Source of the DNA: Peromyscus leucopus
Lineage: Eukaryota; Chordata; Mammalia; Rodentia; Cricetidae
Direction of reading: 5' to 3'
DNA length: 64,000 bases
Assembly (NCBI RefSeq): GCF_004664715.2
Contig: NC_051065.1
Coordinates: forward strand, 147,695,487 to 147,759,486
How positions within the stretch are numbered: position 1 is the first letter of the stretch; each line of letters begins with the position of its first letter. Made by a program: the position numbers and the translations under genes. Below are positions 23,701-37,200 of the stretch, piece after piece. Under the pieces are notes generated by a model, which had not been told where the DNA came from, did not search any database, and was given only the letters and a program-made list of their open reading frames with translations.

Positions 23701-25235
23701 TCAGATGCCCAAGACATAATGCAAAACATTCTGGGTCTCCAAAGAATAGAACTCATCATACCAAGAACCAGAAGTTCTCATATTACATAAATATATACGT
23801 ATTTACACATGAAAACAATAGATGCCACTATCCAAGGAAGCAAATTTTCAGAGTTAGCAGACATTTTTAATTAGTGATGATAAAAGTGGTAGTCAATATA
23901 TTATAACAAGCAAGATAATTAATTATAGGTTTAATCTAAAAACTTTAATGCCCATGATATTTTTATTTTCTGGATGGAAATAAAAAGATTCTGGAAAAGG
24001 TTTTAAAAACATGTAAACCAACTCTGTGAGTTCAAGGTCAGCCTGGTCTACAGAGCAAGATGGAAGACAGGCACCAAAACTACATAGAGAAACCCTAACT
24101 CAGAAAAAAATATATATATATGTAAACCATGAACAGAAAAAGATGTAAAGAGCTGAATGGAAATTTTATATCTGAGACACATATTTTAAGTATTCCAGGA
24201 TGTTAATTGCATCCTGAAAGCAACAGAGATATCAGTGAACCCTCAAGGAAAAAAAAAGTGAAATGAAACAGAAAAATAAAGTCTCATGTAAAAACCCTAA
24301 ATATCTACAAATGAATGAAGTCCTCATAGAAATTCCAAGATTCTTCATAAGATAAATGAACAAAACAATCTCAAAATTTATAAAGAGAGCACAAAAAAAA
24401 ACTGGATAGCCAAAGCAACCATAAAGAAAAAAGAATGATGTTGGAGGTATCTCCAAACCTGACTTCAGGCTACGCTATAGAGCATGGGACCACAACAAAA
24501 GTACACACATTGATCAATGAACACAAAAGAGAACCACAAACATGAACCCACACAGCTACAACCATCGGACTTTTCACTAGAAATACATACCGGAGGAAGA
24601 TATGCTCTTCAACAAACTGTACTGGGAAAACTAGGTACCAATGTGCAGAAGAGTGAAGCTAGACCCATAGCCATTCTGCGTGAAAATTGACTCTAAAATA
24701 GAGTCTAAATGAATTAAACACCTTACTGTGAGGCTTGGAACCTTGAAGTTATTACAAAAAAAGTAAAGACAACATTTCAAGATGTGGGCATAGGCAAAGA
24801 CTCCCTGAATAGGACTACAGGCTTCTTTACAGCAAAGAATATAGTGAGCAAAGAGAGAGAGATCTGCTGAGAAAGGCAGGAACCCCAGACAAGCTCAAAT
24901 GGTCTAAAGAAACAAGTGTTTCCAAATGGTATCTTGTCAAAGACAATAAACAAATTGTGCCTATTTAGGGCCAGATGGTGTATTCCAAAGACATCTCAAT
25001 TACAGATGTCAAAGACAGTCGAGAATCTTAACTTACTCGGGGGCAAACTGATGGATAGCATTAAGCACTTCCCTCTCTTTCCTAAACCTAAACAATACAC
25101 ATTCATCTGTCCACCTTCCAACTTAGTTTACTAGAAAAACAAATTCTCTATTTAAATCTTGAGTAAATTACACTTTGTAGACACTGAAACTGAGAAAAAC
25201 ACAAGAACATACACAGACCAGCATAAGAACACTCA

Positions 25236-25288
<53 letters not shown>

Positions 25289-28200
25289 ATGAAAACACTT
25301 GAGGGACTACAGAAATGGCCCAGTGGTTAAGAGTGTGTACTGCTCTCACAGAGGACTTGAGTTCAGTTCCCAGCACCCAGAGCCTGTGACTCACAACCAC
25401 ATCTAACTCCAGCTCCAGGATCTGACCGCCTCTTCTGCCTCTGCAGGCACTGCACTCACGTACACCAACCCACACACAGGCACGTGCATATATACATGTA
25501 TTAATTAAAAATGAAATCTTAAACACACACCATTGAGCATGACTCCCTGGAGATGCTCACATTCACACCAGCAGATTTGCTTTATTCTTTCTGGAGCTCC
25601 TTTCTGTTTATAATAAAATTCTACTCAGTCCAGTATTACTTCTCCTTCTCTGAAACTCTTCTTTGTTGACACTAGGAGGCCACACAATTCCAATTATGCC
25701 TGATGGGAGACCTCTAAAAAAAACTCCACAGGCACCTGGTATAAAGTGTGTGGTATTAAGTCATGTTCCCATAGTGCCCATTGCTGGTGGAGCTACCCCA
25801 GAATCTTGTTGGAAATACTGGTTTTAAGCACATTAAGTTTTACCTTTCGAGAGTAAATGCTGTTTTCTACACACCAACTCAGCGTAATTCAGTTCTTTTA
25901 TGATTTCTTTTTCATCAAGAAGCTGAGAATATTTTTTAGACAAAGCTGTAAAACAGAATAAAAACAATTCATTTTCCTGGTAGTGCTAAGACTTGACTTT
26001 TTACTTTCACTTTCTTACATTCTTTGTAGAAACGAAATGTATAAATGTCCAATTACCTGAGTAGTTAAAGCCATCCTGGGAAAGTTTCCCCATCCCCACA
26101 AAATGTGATGGCTTTGGCCCTAGCACTTGGGAATTAGAATAAGATATAGAAAAAGAATCAGGTCATCCTTACTATACAAGTTAGTAGAGTTGGTTGGTTG
26201 GTTTTACTAGTTAGTTGGTTGGTTAGTTAGTTTGGCTTCGTTAGTTGGTTGGTTTAGTTAGTTGATTACTTAGCTATTTCATTGCTAGTCTGGGCTACAT
26301 GAGACCCTACCACAATAAAGACAATTTTCCACCAGGCGCTGGTGGCGCACGTCTTTAATCCCAGCACTTGGGAGGCAGAGCCAGGCGGATCTCTGTGAGT
26401 TCGAGGCCAGCCTGAGCTACCAAGTGAGTTCCAGGAAAGGCGCAAAGCTACACAGAGAAACCCTGTCTCAAAAAACCAAAAAAACAAAAAGACAATTTTC
26501 CATTACTCCACAGTCAAGATTACACTACTCCTAGTGATTTATGACCACAGCTATCTTCAGGAAGAGCTGGAAGGACAGGACAGATCCATGACCTGGGGAC
26601 TCTTCAACAATTAATGGAGGGTAAAATAAAGACTACATCTTAGGTGATAAGTTCTATTCAGTATGTGAGCACCACAGGAAATGAGGTGAGAGATGAGCTA
26701 ATCCAGAGCAGTTCCAGGTTACCTGAGCACAGAAGTTATAGAAGCCCAACACTGATCAAAAGGACTTTGTTTTCGTCCTCTTCTTTCCGGTATCTGCCTC
26801 CACCCCAGCTAGCTCTGACTTCCCAGTGTCCCCACACTTTCATGGAGTTCCTAACTTAAAACTAACTCATCTTTCCTCTAGAAAATTGAATTTTCTTTCT
26901 TCTCTTCCTCATCTCCCACTTGTTCCTGGAGTCACTAGATTCTGGCTTTCACTTCTGCTCATTTACCAAACACTCCTGAACTAGATGTCAATGGCTCCTC
27001 ATGACCACTGATCAGTCATCTTCCTGTGGGACTTCTCACATTACCCTGCCCACTTCTCTTCCTCCTTAACTGTTGGGAGACAGTGGCTCCCTCTGGTTTT
27101 GCCTGGTCCTGTTTGCTGCTGTTTCCTGTGCTCTTTCCTACCTGTTTCCTTCTACACCCACCTCTCTTAAAACAGAACATTGCATCCAGTTCCTTCTGTA
27201 TTTCTCTTTCTCCTCCAAAATCCTCTTCCTTAGTGATATTCATTGCCCTGGGTTGTTGGTGTTGGGGTGGGGGTAGAAGTGGTTGTTTTGTTTTTTAATC
27301 TGTTTTTGTTATCGGCTGCCTATAAGCAAAGGTCTTCTAAAATGTACACCTCTTTCCTAAAACATGTTAGTATGCATCAACTAAACTGTGCATCTGAGAT
27401 TTAGGTGAACAAACAAAATTAAATCATCTATTCCAACCCAAACCTCCTGCTCATCTTCCTCTTCAAATTACTTCATGACTGCTAACTGTGTGAAGTCAGA
27501 ATATTAAAGTCATACCTCACTCCTCTGTGTCCCCTATTCTCAGCTATCCATATTGACCAAAAAGTCACCTCCTTTTGTCCAAGTTATCTCCTCTCCTGAG
27601 CATCACTCACATGATCCTTGGATCAAACCCCTAGTGCTGCTCAGATGGATTCTGAATTAATGTCCTAATTTCTCCTTCCCTTTGTTTTCACACTCTGTAA
27701 GAGCAAACTTCTCTAAGTCAGTTTTAATTTTATCATGGCCTGCTTCAGATTCTTCAGTGAATCTCCACGACTGTGGCATATTTGAAACACTGGACACACT
27801 CCTTATCCTTCCCCATGTGAATATCCATTTAGACTATGCCTTTGCAGTTCCCTACTAAAGAAACTGGTCTGGAGACAGGCCCAGCGGTGGAGACAAGCAG
27901 ACGCAGGTAAGCCTGTGGCGGCGGCCCGTGGAGGTAGACGGGCCCAGCGGCGGCAGCCGACAGGGATATTCAGACCCGGCAGTAGCCAGCAGATACATTC
28001 AGGCCCAGCAGCAGCCCACAGAGGTAGACGGGCCCAGCGGCGGCCCGCTGAGGTAAACGGACCCGGCGGCAGCGGCCGACAGGGACATTCAGGCCCGGCG
28101 GCAGCCGGCAGAGACATTCAGGCCCAGCGGCAGCCCACAGAGGTAGACAGGCCCGGCGGCGGAGACAAGCAGACGCAGGTAGGCCTGCGGCGGCGGCCCA

Positions 28201-31200
28201 CAGAGGTAGACAGGCCCAGCGGCGGCAGCCGACAGGGATATTCAGACCCGGCAGTAGCCAGCAGATACATTCAGGCCCAGCGGCAGCCCACAGAGGTAGA
28301 CGGGCCCAGCGGCGGCCCGCTGAGGTAAACGGACCCGGCGGCAGTGGCCGACAGGGACATTCAGTCCTGGCTGCAGCCGGCAGAGACATTCAGGCCCGGT
28401 GGTGGCCCCTAGAGGCAGACAGACCACAGAGGTAGACAGGCCCAGGGACGGAGACAAGCAGACGCAGCTTGGAACAGGGACGCCCCTAACCCCAACATCT
28501 GGGGAAGAAGCTATCTCCGTGGGTCAGAACCAGAACGAATCTGAACACTCCTTCTGAGGACAACCCAGGGCCCAGCTGCTGATCCTGTGAAACCCAACAA
28601 CTTGGAGGTGTTGGTGAGACTACCCTGCTCAGCTGAAACCCATCTGGGAGAGGATTCAGATGCCTACAGTTTAAAGTCTGAAGAAACAAGATCAGCTGAG
28701 GAGTTGACAAATGAACAAAATGTGACCTGGGAACACAGAAGAAGGCGCTACCCAGACACCAAACCAGATCACCAGAATCATAAGTATATAATTCACTGAT
28801 CGAAATCAGCTGCCCCTGAAGAAATAGCCCAATAGCACCAATTTAACCAAGAACCACTACTAAACCAAGACTAAAAATTAGAACAAGAGAGCACTCTCAG
28901 ACACAGACACCACCTGCACCACACAGAGGAAAAGATGAGTAGACGCCAGTGCAAAAATACAGGCAACAACATAAAGACCTATATGGCAACATCAGAACCT
29001 AGTGATTCTACACCTGCAAGACCTAAACATACCATGACAGAAGAAACAGAAGAAATCAACCCTAAAAATGACTTTAAGAAGATGATAGAGGCCCTTAAAG
29101 AAGAAATAAAACATTCCCTCAATGAGGAAATAAAAACTTTCCTTAAAGAGGAAATGAAAAACTACCTTAAAGAGGAAATAAAAACTTTCCTTAAAGAGGA
29201 AATAAAAAACTCCTTTAAGAGGAAATAAAAACTTCCCTTAAAGAGGAAATGAAAAACTCCATTAAAGAGGAAATAAAAAACTCCCTTAAAGAAATGGAAG
29301 AAAAAACGAAAAAAAAATGGAAAGAAATCAAATCAAGCCAAGAAAAAGCAATTAAACAGATGAAAGAAACCTTCCAAGATCTGAAAAATGAATTTGAGAC
29401 AATAAAGAAAACACATGCTGAGGGAATGCTGGAAATAGAAATCCTGACTAAACGAACAGGAACTACAGAAACAAGCATAACCAACCGATTGCAAGAGATG
29501 GAACAGAGAATCTCTAACGCTGAAGACACGATAGAGAAAATAGATTCATCAGTCAAAGAAAACAATAAAGACAAAAAAGTCCTAACACAAAACGTCCAGG
29601 AAATTTGGGACACCATAAAAAGACCAAACCTAAGAATAATAGGGATAGAAGAAGGAGAAGAATACCAACTCAAAGGCACAGAAAATATATTCAACAAAAT
29701 CATAGAAGAAAACTTTCCTAACCTAATGAAAGAAATACCTATGAAGATACAAGAAGCTTACAGAACACCGAATAGGCTGGATCCAAAAAAAAAGTCCCCT
29801 CGCCACATAATAATCAAAACACTAAACACACAGAATAAAGAAAAAATATTAAGAGCTGCAAAGGAAAAGGACCAAGTAACATATAAAGGCAAACTCATCA
29901 TAATAACACCAGACTACTCAATAGAGACTATGAAAACTAGAAGATCATGGACAAACCTTATGCAGACACTAAGAGACCACGGATGCCAACCCAGACTATT
30001 ATACCCAGCAAAACTTTCAATCACCATAGGCGGAGTAAACAAAATATTCCAGGATAAAACCAGATTTAATCAATACCTGTCCACAAACCCAGCCCTACAG
30101 AAAGCACTAGAAGGGAAAATTCAACCCAAAGAAGTTAAACACATCAATGAAAAATCAAGCAATAGATAATCCTACACCAACATACACCACAGAAGGACAA
30201 CACAACACAACCAAAAAAATAACAGGAATTAACAATCACTGGTCATTAATATCCATCAATATCAATGGTCTCAACTCACCTATAAAAAGACACAGGCTAA
30301 CAGAATGGATAAGAAAACAGGACCCATCCATATGCTGCATACAAGAAACACACCTTAACTCCAAAGACAGACACTACCTCCGAGTAAAGGGCTGGGAAAA
30401 GGTTTTCCAAGCAAATGGACTTAAGAAACAAGCTGGTGTAGCTATCCTAATATCTAATAAAATAGACTTCAAACTAAAATCAATCAAAAGAGACCAGGAT
30501 GGACATTACATATTCATCACGGGAAAAATCCACCAAGATGAAGTCTTGATTCTAAACATTTATGCTCCAAATACAAAAGCACCCACATTCATAAAAGAAA
30601 CACTACTAAAGTTTAAAACGCACATCAAAACCCACACATTAGTAGTGGGAGATTTTAACACACCACTCTCACCAAAAGATAGATCTACCAGACTGAAACT
30701 TAACAAAGAAATAAAGGACCTAACAGATGTTATGACTCAAATGGACCTAATAGATATCTACAGAATATTCCATCCTAACACAAAAGAATATACCTTCTTC
30801 TCAGCACCCCATGGAACCTTCTCAAAAATTGACCACATGCTCGGACACAAAACAAATCTCAACAGATACAAAAAAATTGGAATAACCTCCTGTATCTTAT
30901 CAGACCACCATGCCTTAAAGTTAGAACTCAATAACAACAAAAATTATAGAAAACCCACAAACTCATGGAAACTGAATAATGCCCACCTGAAACATCAATG
31001 GGTCAAGGAAGAAATAAAAACAGAAATTAAAGAGTTCCTAGAATTCAATGAAAATGAAAGTACAACATACCCAAACTTATGGACACTATGAAAGCAGTGC
31101 TAAGAGGAAAATTCATAGCTCTAAATGCACACATAAAGAAGATGGAGCAATCCCATACCAATGAATTAACAGCACAACTGAAAGCTCTAGAACAAAAAGA

Positions 31201-34200
31201 AACAAACTCACCCAGGAGTAATAGATGCCAGGAAATAATCAAATTGAGGGCTGAAATCAACGAAATAGAAAACAAGAGAACAATACAAAAAATCAATGAA
31301 ACAAAGAGTTGGTTCTTTAAAAAAAATCAACAAGATAGACAAACCACTAGCCAAATTAACCAAAAGGCAAAGAGAGAGCACCCAAATTCACAAAATCAGA
31401 AATGAAAAGGGAGACATAACAACAGACAATGAGGAAATCCAGAGAATCATCAGATCATACTTCAAAAACCTGTACTCCACAAAAATGGAAAACCAGGAAG
31501 AAATGGACAATTTTCTGGATAAATACCACATACCAAAATTAAATCAAGACCAGATAAACCATTTAAATAGACCAATAACCCTAAAGAAATAGAAACAGTC
31601 ATCAAAAGTCTCCCAACCAAAAAAAGCCCAGGACCAGATGGTTTCAGTGCAGAATTCTACCAGACTTTCAAAGAAGAACTAATACCAATCCTCTTCAAAG
31701 TGTTCCACACAATAGAAACAGAAGGAACACTACCAAACTCTTTTTATGAGGCTACAATTACCCTGATACCCAAACCACACAAAGATGCAACAAAGAAAGA
31801 GAACTACAGACCAATCTCCCTCATGAACATTGATGCAAAAATACTCAACAAAATATTGGCAAACCGAATCCAAGAATACATCAAAACAATCATCCATCAC
31901 GACCAAGTAGAATTCATCCCAGGGATGCAAGGATGGTTCAACATACGGAAATCAGTCAATGTAATACACCATATAAACAAACTGAAAGAAAAAAACCACA
32001 TGATCATCTCCTTAGATGCTGAAAAAGCCTTTGACAAAATCCAACACCCCTTCATGATAAAGGTCTTAGAAAGATTAGGAATACAAGGAACATTTCTAAA
32101 CATAATAAAAAGCAATTTATAGCAAGCCAACAGCAAACATCAAATTAAATGGAGAGAAACTCAAAGCGATACCACTAAATTCAGGAACAAGACAAGGCTG
32201 TCCACTCTCCCCATATTTATTCAATATAGTACTAGAAGTTCTAGCTAGAGCAATAAGACAACAAAAGGAGATCAAAGGGATACAAATTGGCAAGGAAGAA
32301 GTCAAACTTTCACTATTTGCAGATGATATGATAGTATACATAAGTGACCCCAAAAACTCTACCAGGGAACTTCTACAGCTGATAAACTCCTTCAGTAAAG
32401 TGGCAGGATACAAGATCAACTCAAAAAAATCAGTAGCCCTCCTATACACAAATGATAAAAGGGCTGAGAAAGAAGTCAGAGAAACATCACACTTTACAAT
32501 AGCCACAAATAATATAAAATACCTTGGGATAACACTAACGAAACAAGTGAAAGACCTTTTTGATAAGAACTTTAAATCTCTAAAGAAAGAAATTGAAGAA
32601 GATATCAGAAAATGGAAGGATCTCCCATGCTCATGGATAGGTAGGATTAACATAGTAAAAATGGCAATCTTACCAAAAGCAATCTACAGATTCAATGCAA
32701 TCCCCATCAAAATCCCAGCACAATTCTTCACAGACTTGGAAAGAAAAATACTCAACTTTATATGGAAAAACAAAAGACCCAGGATAGCTAAAAGAATCCT
32801 ATATGATAAAGCAACCCTTGGAGCATCACCATCCCGGACCTCAAACTCTACTATAGAGCTATAGTAATAAAAACAGCTTGGTACTGGTATAAAAACCGAC
32901 ATACGGACCAATGGAATCGAATTGAAGACCCTGACATTAATCCATGCACATATGAACACCTGGTTTTTGACAAAGGAGCCAAAACTATACAATGGAACAA
33001 AGAAAGTATCTTCAACAAATGGTGCTGGCATAACTGGATGTCAATATGTAAAAGATTACAAATAGATCCATATCTGTCACCATGCACAAAACTCAAGTCC
33101 AAGTGGATCAAAGACCTAAACATAAATCCAGTTACACTAAACTTAATAGAAAAGAAAATAGGAAGCACTCTTGAACGCATTGGCACCGGAGACCATTTCC
33201 TAAATAAAACACCGACAGCACAGACCCTGAGCACAACCATTAATAAATGGGACCTCTCAAAACTGAGAAGCTTTTGCAGGGCAAAAGACACAGTCAATAA
33301 GACAAAAAGACAGCCAACAGATTGGGAAAAGATCTTCACCAACCCCACATCTGACAGAGGATTGATCTCCACAATATATAAAGAACTCAAGAAACTAGAC
33401 ATCAAAGCACTGAACAGTCCAATTAAAAAATGGCTAAAGAGCTAAACAGAGAATTCACAAAACAAGAACTACAAATGACTGAAAGACATTTAAAGAAATG
33501 CTCAACATCCTTAATCATCAGAGAAATGCAAATCAAAACGACTCTGAGATACCACCTTACACCTGTTAGAATGGCTACGATCAAAAACACCAATGACAAC
33601 CAATGTTGGAGAGGATGTGGAGCAAAGGGAACACTCCTCCACTGTTGGTGGGAATGTAAACTTGTACAACCACTGTGGAAATCAGTATGGCCATTTCTCA
33701 GAAAATTAGGAATCGAACTACCTCAAGACCCAGCCATCCCACTCTTGGGCATCTACCCAAGGAATGCTGATTTATACCATAAAGATACATGCTCAGCTAT
33801 GTTCATAGCAGCACTATTTGTAATAGCCAGAACCTGGAAACAACCTAGTTGCCCATCAACGGAAGAATGGATGAAAAAAATGTGGTACATATACACAATG
33901 GAGTACTACTCAGCAGAGAAAAACAATGAAAGCATGAAATTTGCAGGCAAATGGATGGAACTAGAAAAAATCATCCTGAGGAGGTAACCCAAACCCAGAA
34001 AGACAGTTATGGTATGTACTCACTCATTGGTGGATTCTAGATATAAAATAAAGAACAATCAGACCACAACCCATAGAACCATAGAGGCTATATATATAGC
34101 ATGGAGGTCCCTAGGACGACTGTGGCATATAATAAATTTCAGTTTTACTCAATTATTGAAAAAAAATAGCCAAATGAATGGAAACACATGAACTATGAAC

Positions 34201-37200
34201 CAAAGGCTGAGGGCTCCCAGCTGGATCAGGCCTCTGAATAGGTGAGACAGTTGATTGGCTTGATCAGTTTGGGAGGCATCTAGGCAGTGGGACCTAGTCC
34301 TGTGCTCATTGCATGAGTTGGCTGTCTGAAACCTGGAACTTATGCAGGGACACTTGGCTTAGTCTGAGAGGAAGGGACTGGACCTCCCTGGACTGAGTCT
34401 ACCAAGTTGATCACAGTCCTCGGGGGAGGAATTGTCCTGGAGGAGGTGGGAATGGAGGGTAGGCTGGGGTAAGGGGAGGGCGTGGGAGGGGGAGAATAGG
34501 GGAACCCATGGCTGATATGTAGAACTGAATGATACTGTAAAATAAAAAATATATATCACAAAAAAAAAAAAGAAAAGAAACTGGTCTGTGTCTACATCAC
34601 CTCATCTGAGATGCCTTTAAGAGTTCTTTGGCCACTAAAATACGCAAAGGGAAATGTGTGTGTGCTCCATGTTGGGCTTGGCTTACTGCCACCATCCATC
34701 CTGAAAGTTTGAAGTTGCCATGGGAAGCTGGATTGTCTGTTACTGATGTATGACTCCATGAGAATGAGTAAGTTCACCTAGGACCATGGGAATCTCCCAA
34801 GAGAGACCAGTCTCTGTGAAACCACCAAGCAAGAATAAACAAATAGTTCAATTAACCTACTAAGTTTTAAGTTGGTTAATGGTTCAGCAAGAGCTACTAA
34901 ATAAAATAACATTAGAGGGGATACCTGTGTGATATAGTATGAGCTATATTGTGATCTACGTCCAGTTTTGTCTGTTCCCTACAGTTTCATGCTTAGTTCT
35001 CCATGTAGCACTATACATGACAATAATGTACACCTATATTTGCCCATATTTCCCATGCCTCCACATGTCTAGGACATTGCTGGCACACACAGTTCTAGGT
35101 GTCATCTGCTCCAAGCTTTTCTTAGCCCCTGTGCTTACTCCTTACTTCTCACCTGCACAGCATTTCCCATGCAATTTCTAAGCACTGGTTCACTTGACTG
35201 TTCTCTACATTTCCTGAGACTGGGGACTGTTGATCTTTTTGGACTCTCTGATTTGTGGCCTAATATATAGTAAATGGATATTATTAATTATTGAATGAAT
35301 GAATGAATAATCATAAAATATATTTTATGCTTTTTATTTTTGATAAATTTAGAGAAATCCACTATTTTCTAAATAGCTTTCAGGTCTCACATGATCTGGA
35401 ACAAAAATAAATGATTAGAAGGAACTCCACTGGAGCACTGTCCCTGGAATAGCTCTGGTCACCTTCTCCATCACCCTGATCATTCAAAAATATAAATATT
35501 TGTATATCCAATGGATCTGGATTCTAAATACTGCTGAGGAAATACAGATTCATCCTCAGTACTGGAACCTAATACAGATGCCCCAGGATTTCACTCTGTG
35601 ACACCAACAAACACATACTTGCTTCCCAGTGAGATTGAATGACTTTTACAGAAGAGTTATTCTGAAACAGAGAGAAATTCCCAATGTCATCCATTCATCC
35701 AGAGAGTGTCTGTCTCAGGTTTCTGGGTCACCATCTGTCTAATGAGTCCCTTTCCTACTCTGTGATATATTCTCCCAGGGGCATACTTACTGATCAGAGC
35801 AACTGAGAATAACATTTTCAATAGCAGTAAAAATATTATGAATGAGATGAGGAGCAATTTGGAGAATCTGTGACAACTTTCATGAGTCCTGGTCTTCTTT
35901 TGAGGAGCTAAAAGACAAACCAAATTCATGTCTTCAGTTCTGTTCCTATTTCCTCTTCTTTCTCCTATTTTACTCTTTGTGCATGATAAACAATAAAAAC
36001 ATGATGTTTGAAATAATAGGAAAATATAACTCTAAATAATTATATTCCTTATATATTATATTTATATACTATATACATAATGTATACATATATAATTTAT
36101 GTTAATTATAAAAACATTACAATGTACATAAAATCATTCATTCCTGACATTGAGAATGATTGTTCTCAGTCTTTTGGTATGTATCTTTCCTAAAGTTTAA
36201 AGCTTTTACATATAAAATACGTATTTTCCATAATTAGAACACCATTAATACCACTTAGTGACCATCATTTTCTGTGACATTATATCATGATTTTTTCCAT
36301 TATATTTTTATGTTCTATTTTGAGACAGTGACTGGTATGTACCCCAAGTTGACTCCAATTCATTTTGTAGTCCAAGCAGGCCTCAAACTCACAGCAACCC
36401 CCTGTCTGTAACTCCTGAGTTTTGTGATTACAGGCTTTTGCCAGCACAACTGAATGGTAAATTTTCTGTATTATCATGTCTTCTTTATTAGTTTTATTAT
36501 GATTGCATAGTATTCCATTATATACTTTTAAAGCTTCCAGCTTGCGGGGGGGGGGGGAGAGCAGGGGAATCTGTGGCTATTATGTGGAACTGAATGGTGT
36601 TGTAAAATAAAAATAAAAATAAAAATAAAATAAATAAATAAAAAAGAAAAAAAAAAGCTTCCAGCTTGCTTCCAACTTCAAATATGCAATAGTCAAGAAG
36701 TCACATTTTGTGATAAAGTCACCACGTTTTCAGTCACCACTTCTAAATGAGTTACAATACTTCCCAACCATGGATGAGATCCTGGGTTCTGTCCCCATCA
36801 CAGGAGGGAGAGAGCGAAAGAAAGTACTCAACACCTGGATGCCAACAGACTATGACATGTCACCAGATAGAGGGGAAATCAGTATGTATTGGTTTAGCTT
36901 TGAAACAATTTGTTACACATGTACGTGTCTGTTTATATGTAAAAATGATACCATAAAATGGGTGGTGGGATTTTCTCTAGATGGCAAAAGATAACACCTT
37001 CTCTTCTCCATTGTACAATCCCACATCCTTTCACATCTGTCTACAGGCAACACACTTGGTTGACGCTCCAGTGACCCAGAGACATGGCCAGTGACTAAGA
37101 TCATCTTTGTCCTTTACACCATCACTAAGAGCAGCAGAAAATGTTTTCTTACCTGGAGGAGAGTCTGCATCCATGTCTGTGGAATCAAGTTTATTCCTGA

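Larger units (their letters stand above)
27872..34573 (+). mobile_element. Full-length L1 in intron 2 of copy B, antisense to it
   Basis: 6.7-kb element with a GC-rich repeated 5' UTR, ORF1, ORF2, a G-rich 3' UTR and a poly-A tail. Both sides carry the 15-bp target duplication AAAGAAACTGGTCTG (27857-27871 and 34574-34588). Unit 1 has the empty site at about 727-741. It inserted after the duplication. Both reading frames are interrupted, so this copy cannot supply its own proteins as written. Confidence 0.95.

Noticed and set aside
27803..28457. Open frames of 70-139 codons in GC-rich DNA
   Set aside because: They overlap on both strands and repeat with the L1 5' UTR units; a compositional effect.
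27872..28470. CpG-rich stretch as a host gene promoter
   Set aside because: It lies inside the L1 target duplication, so it belongs to the L1.
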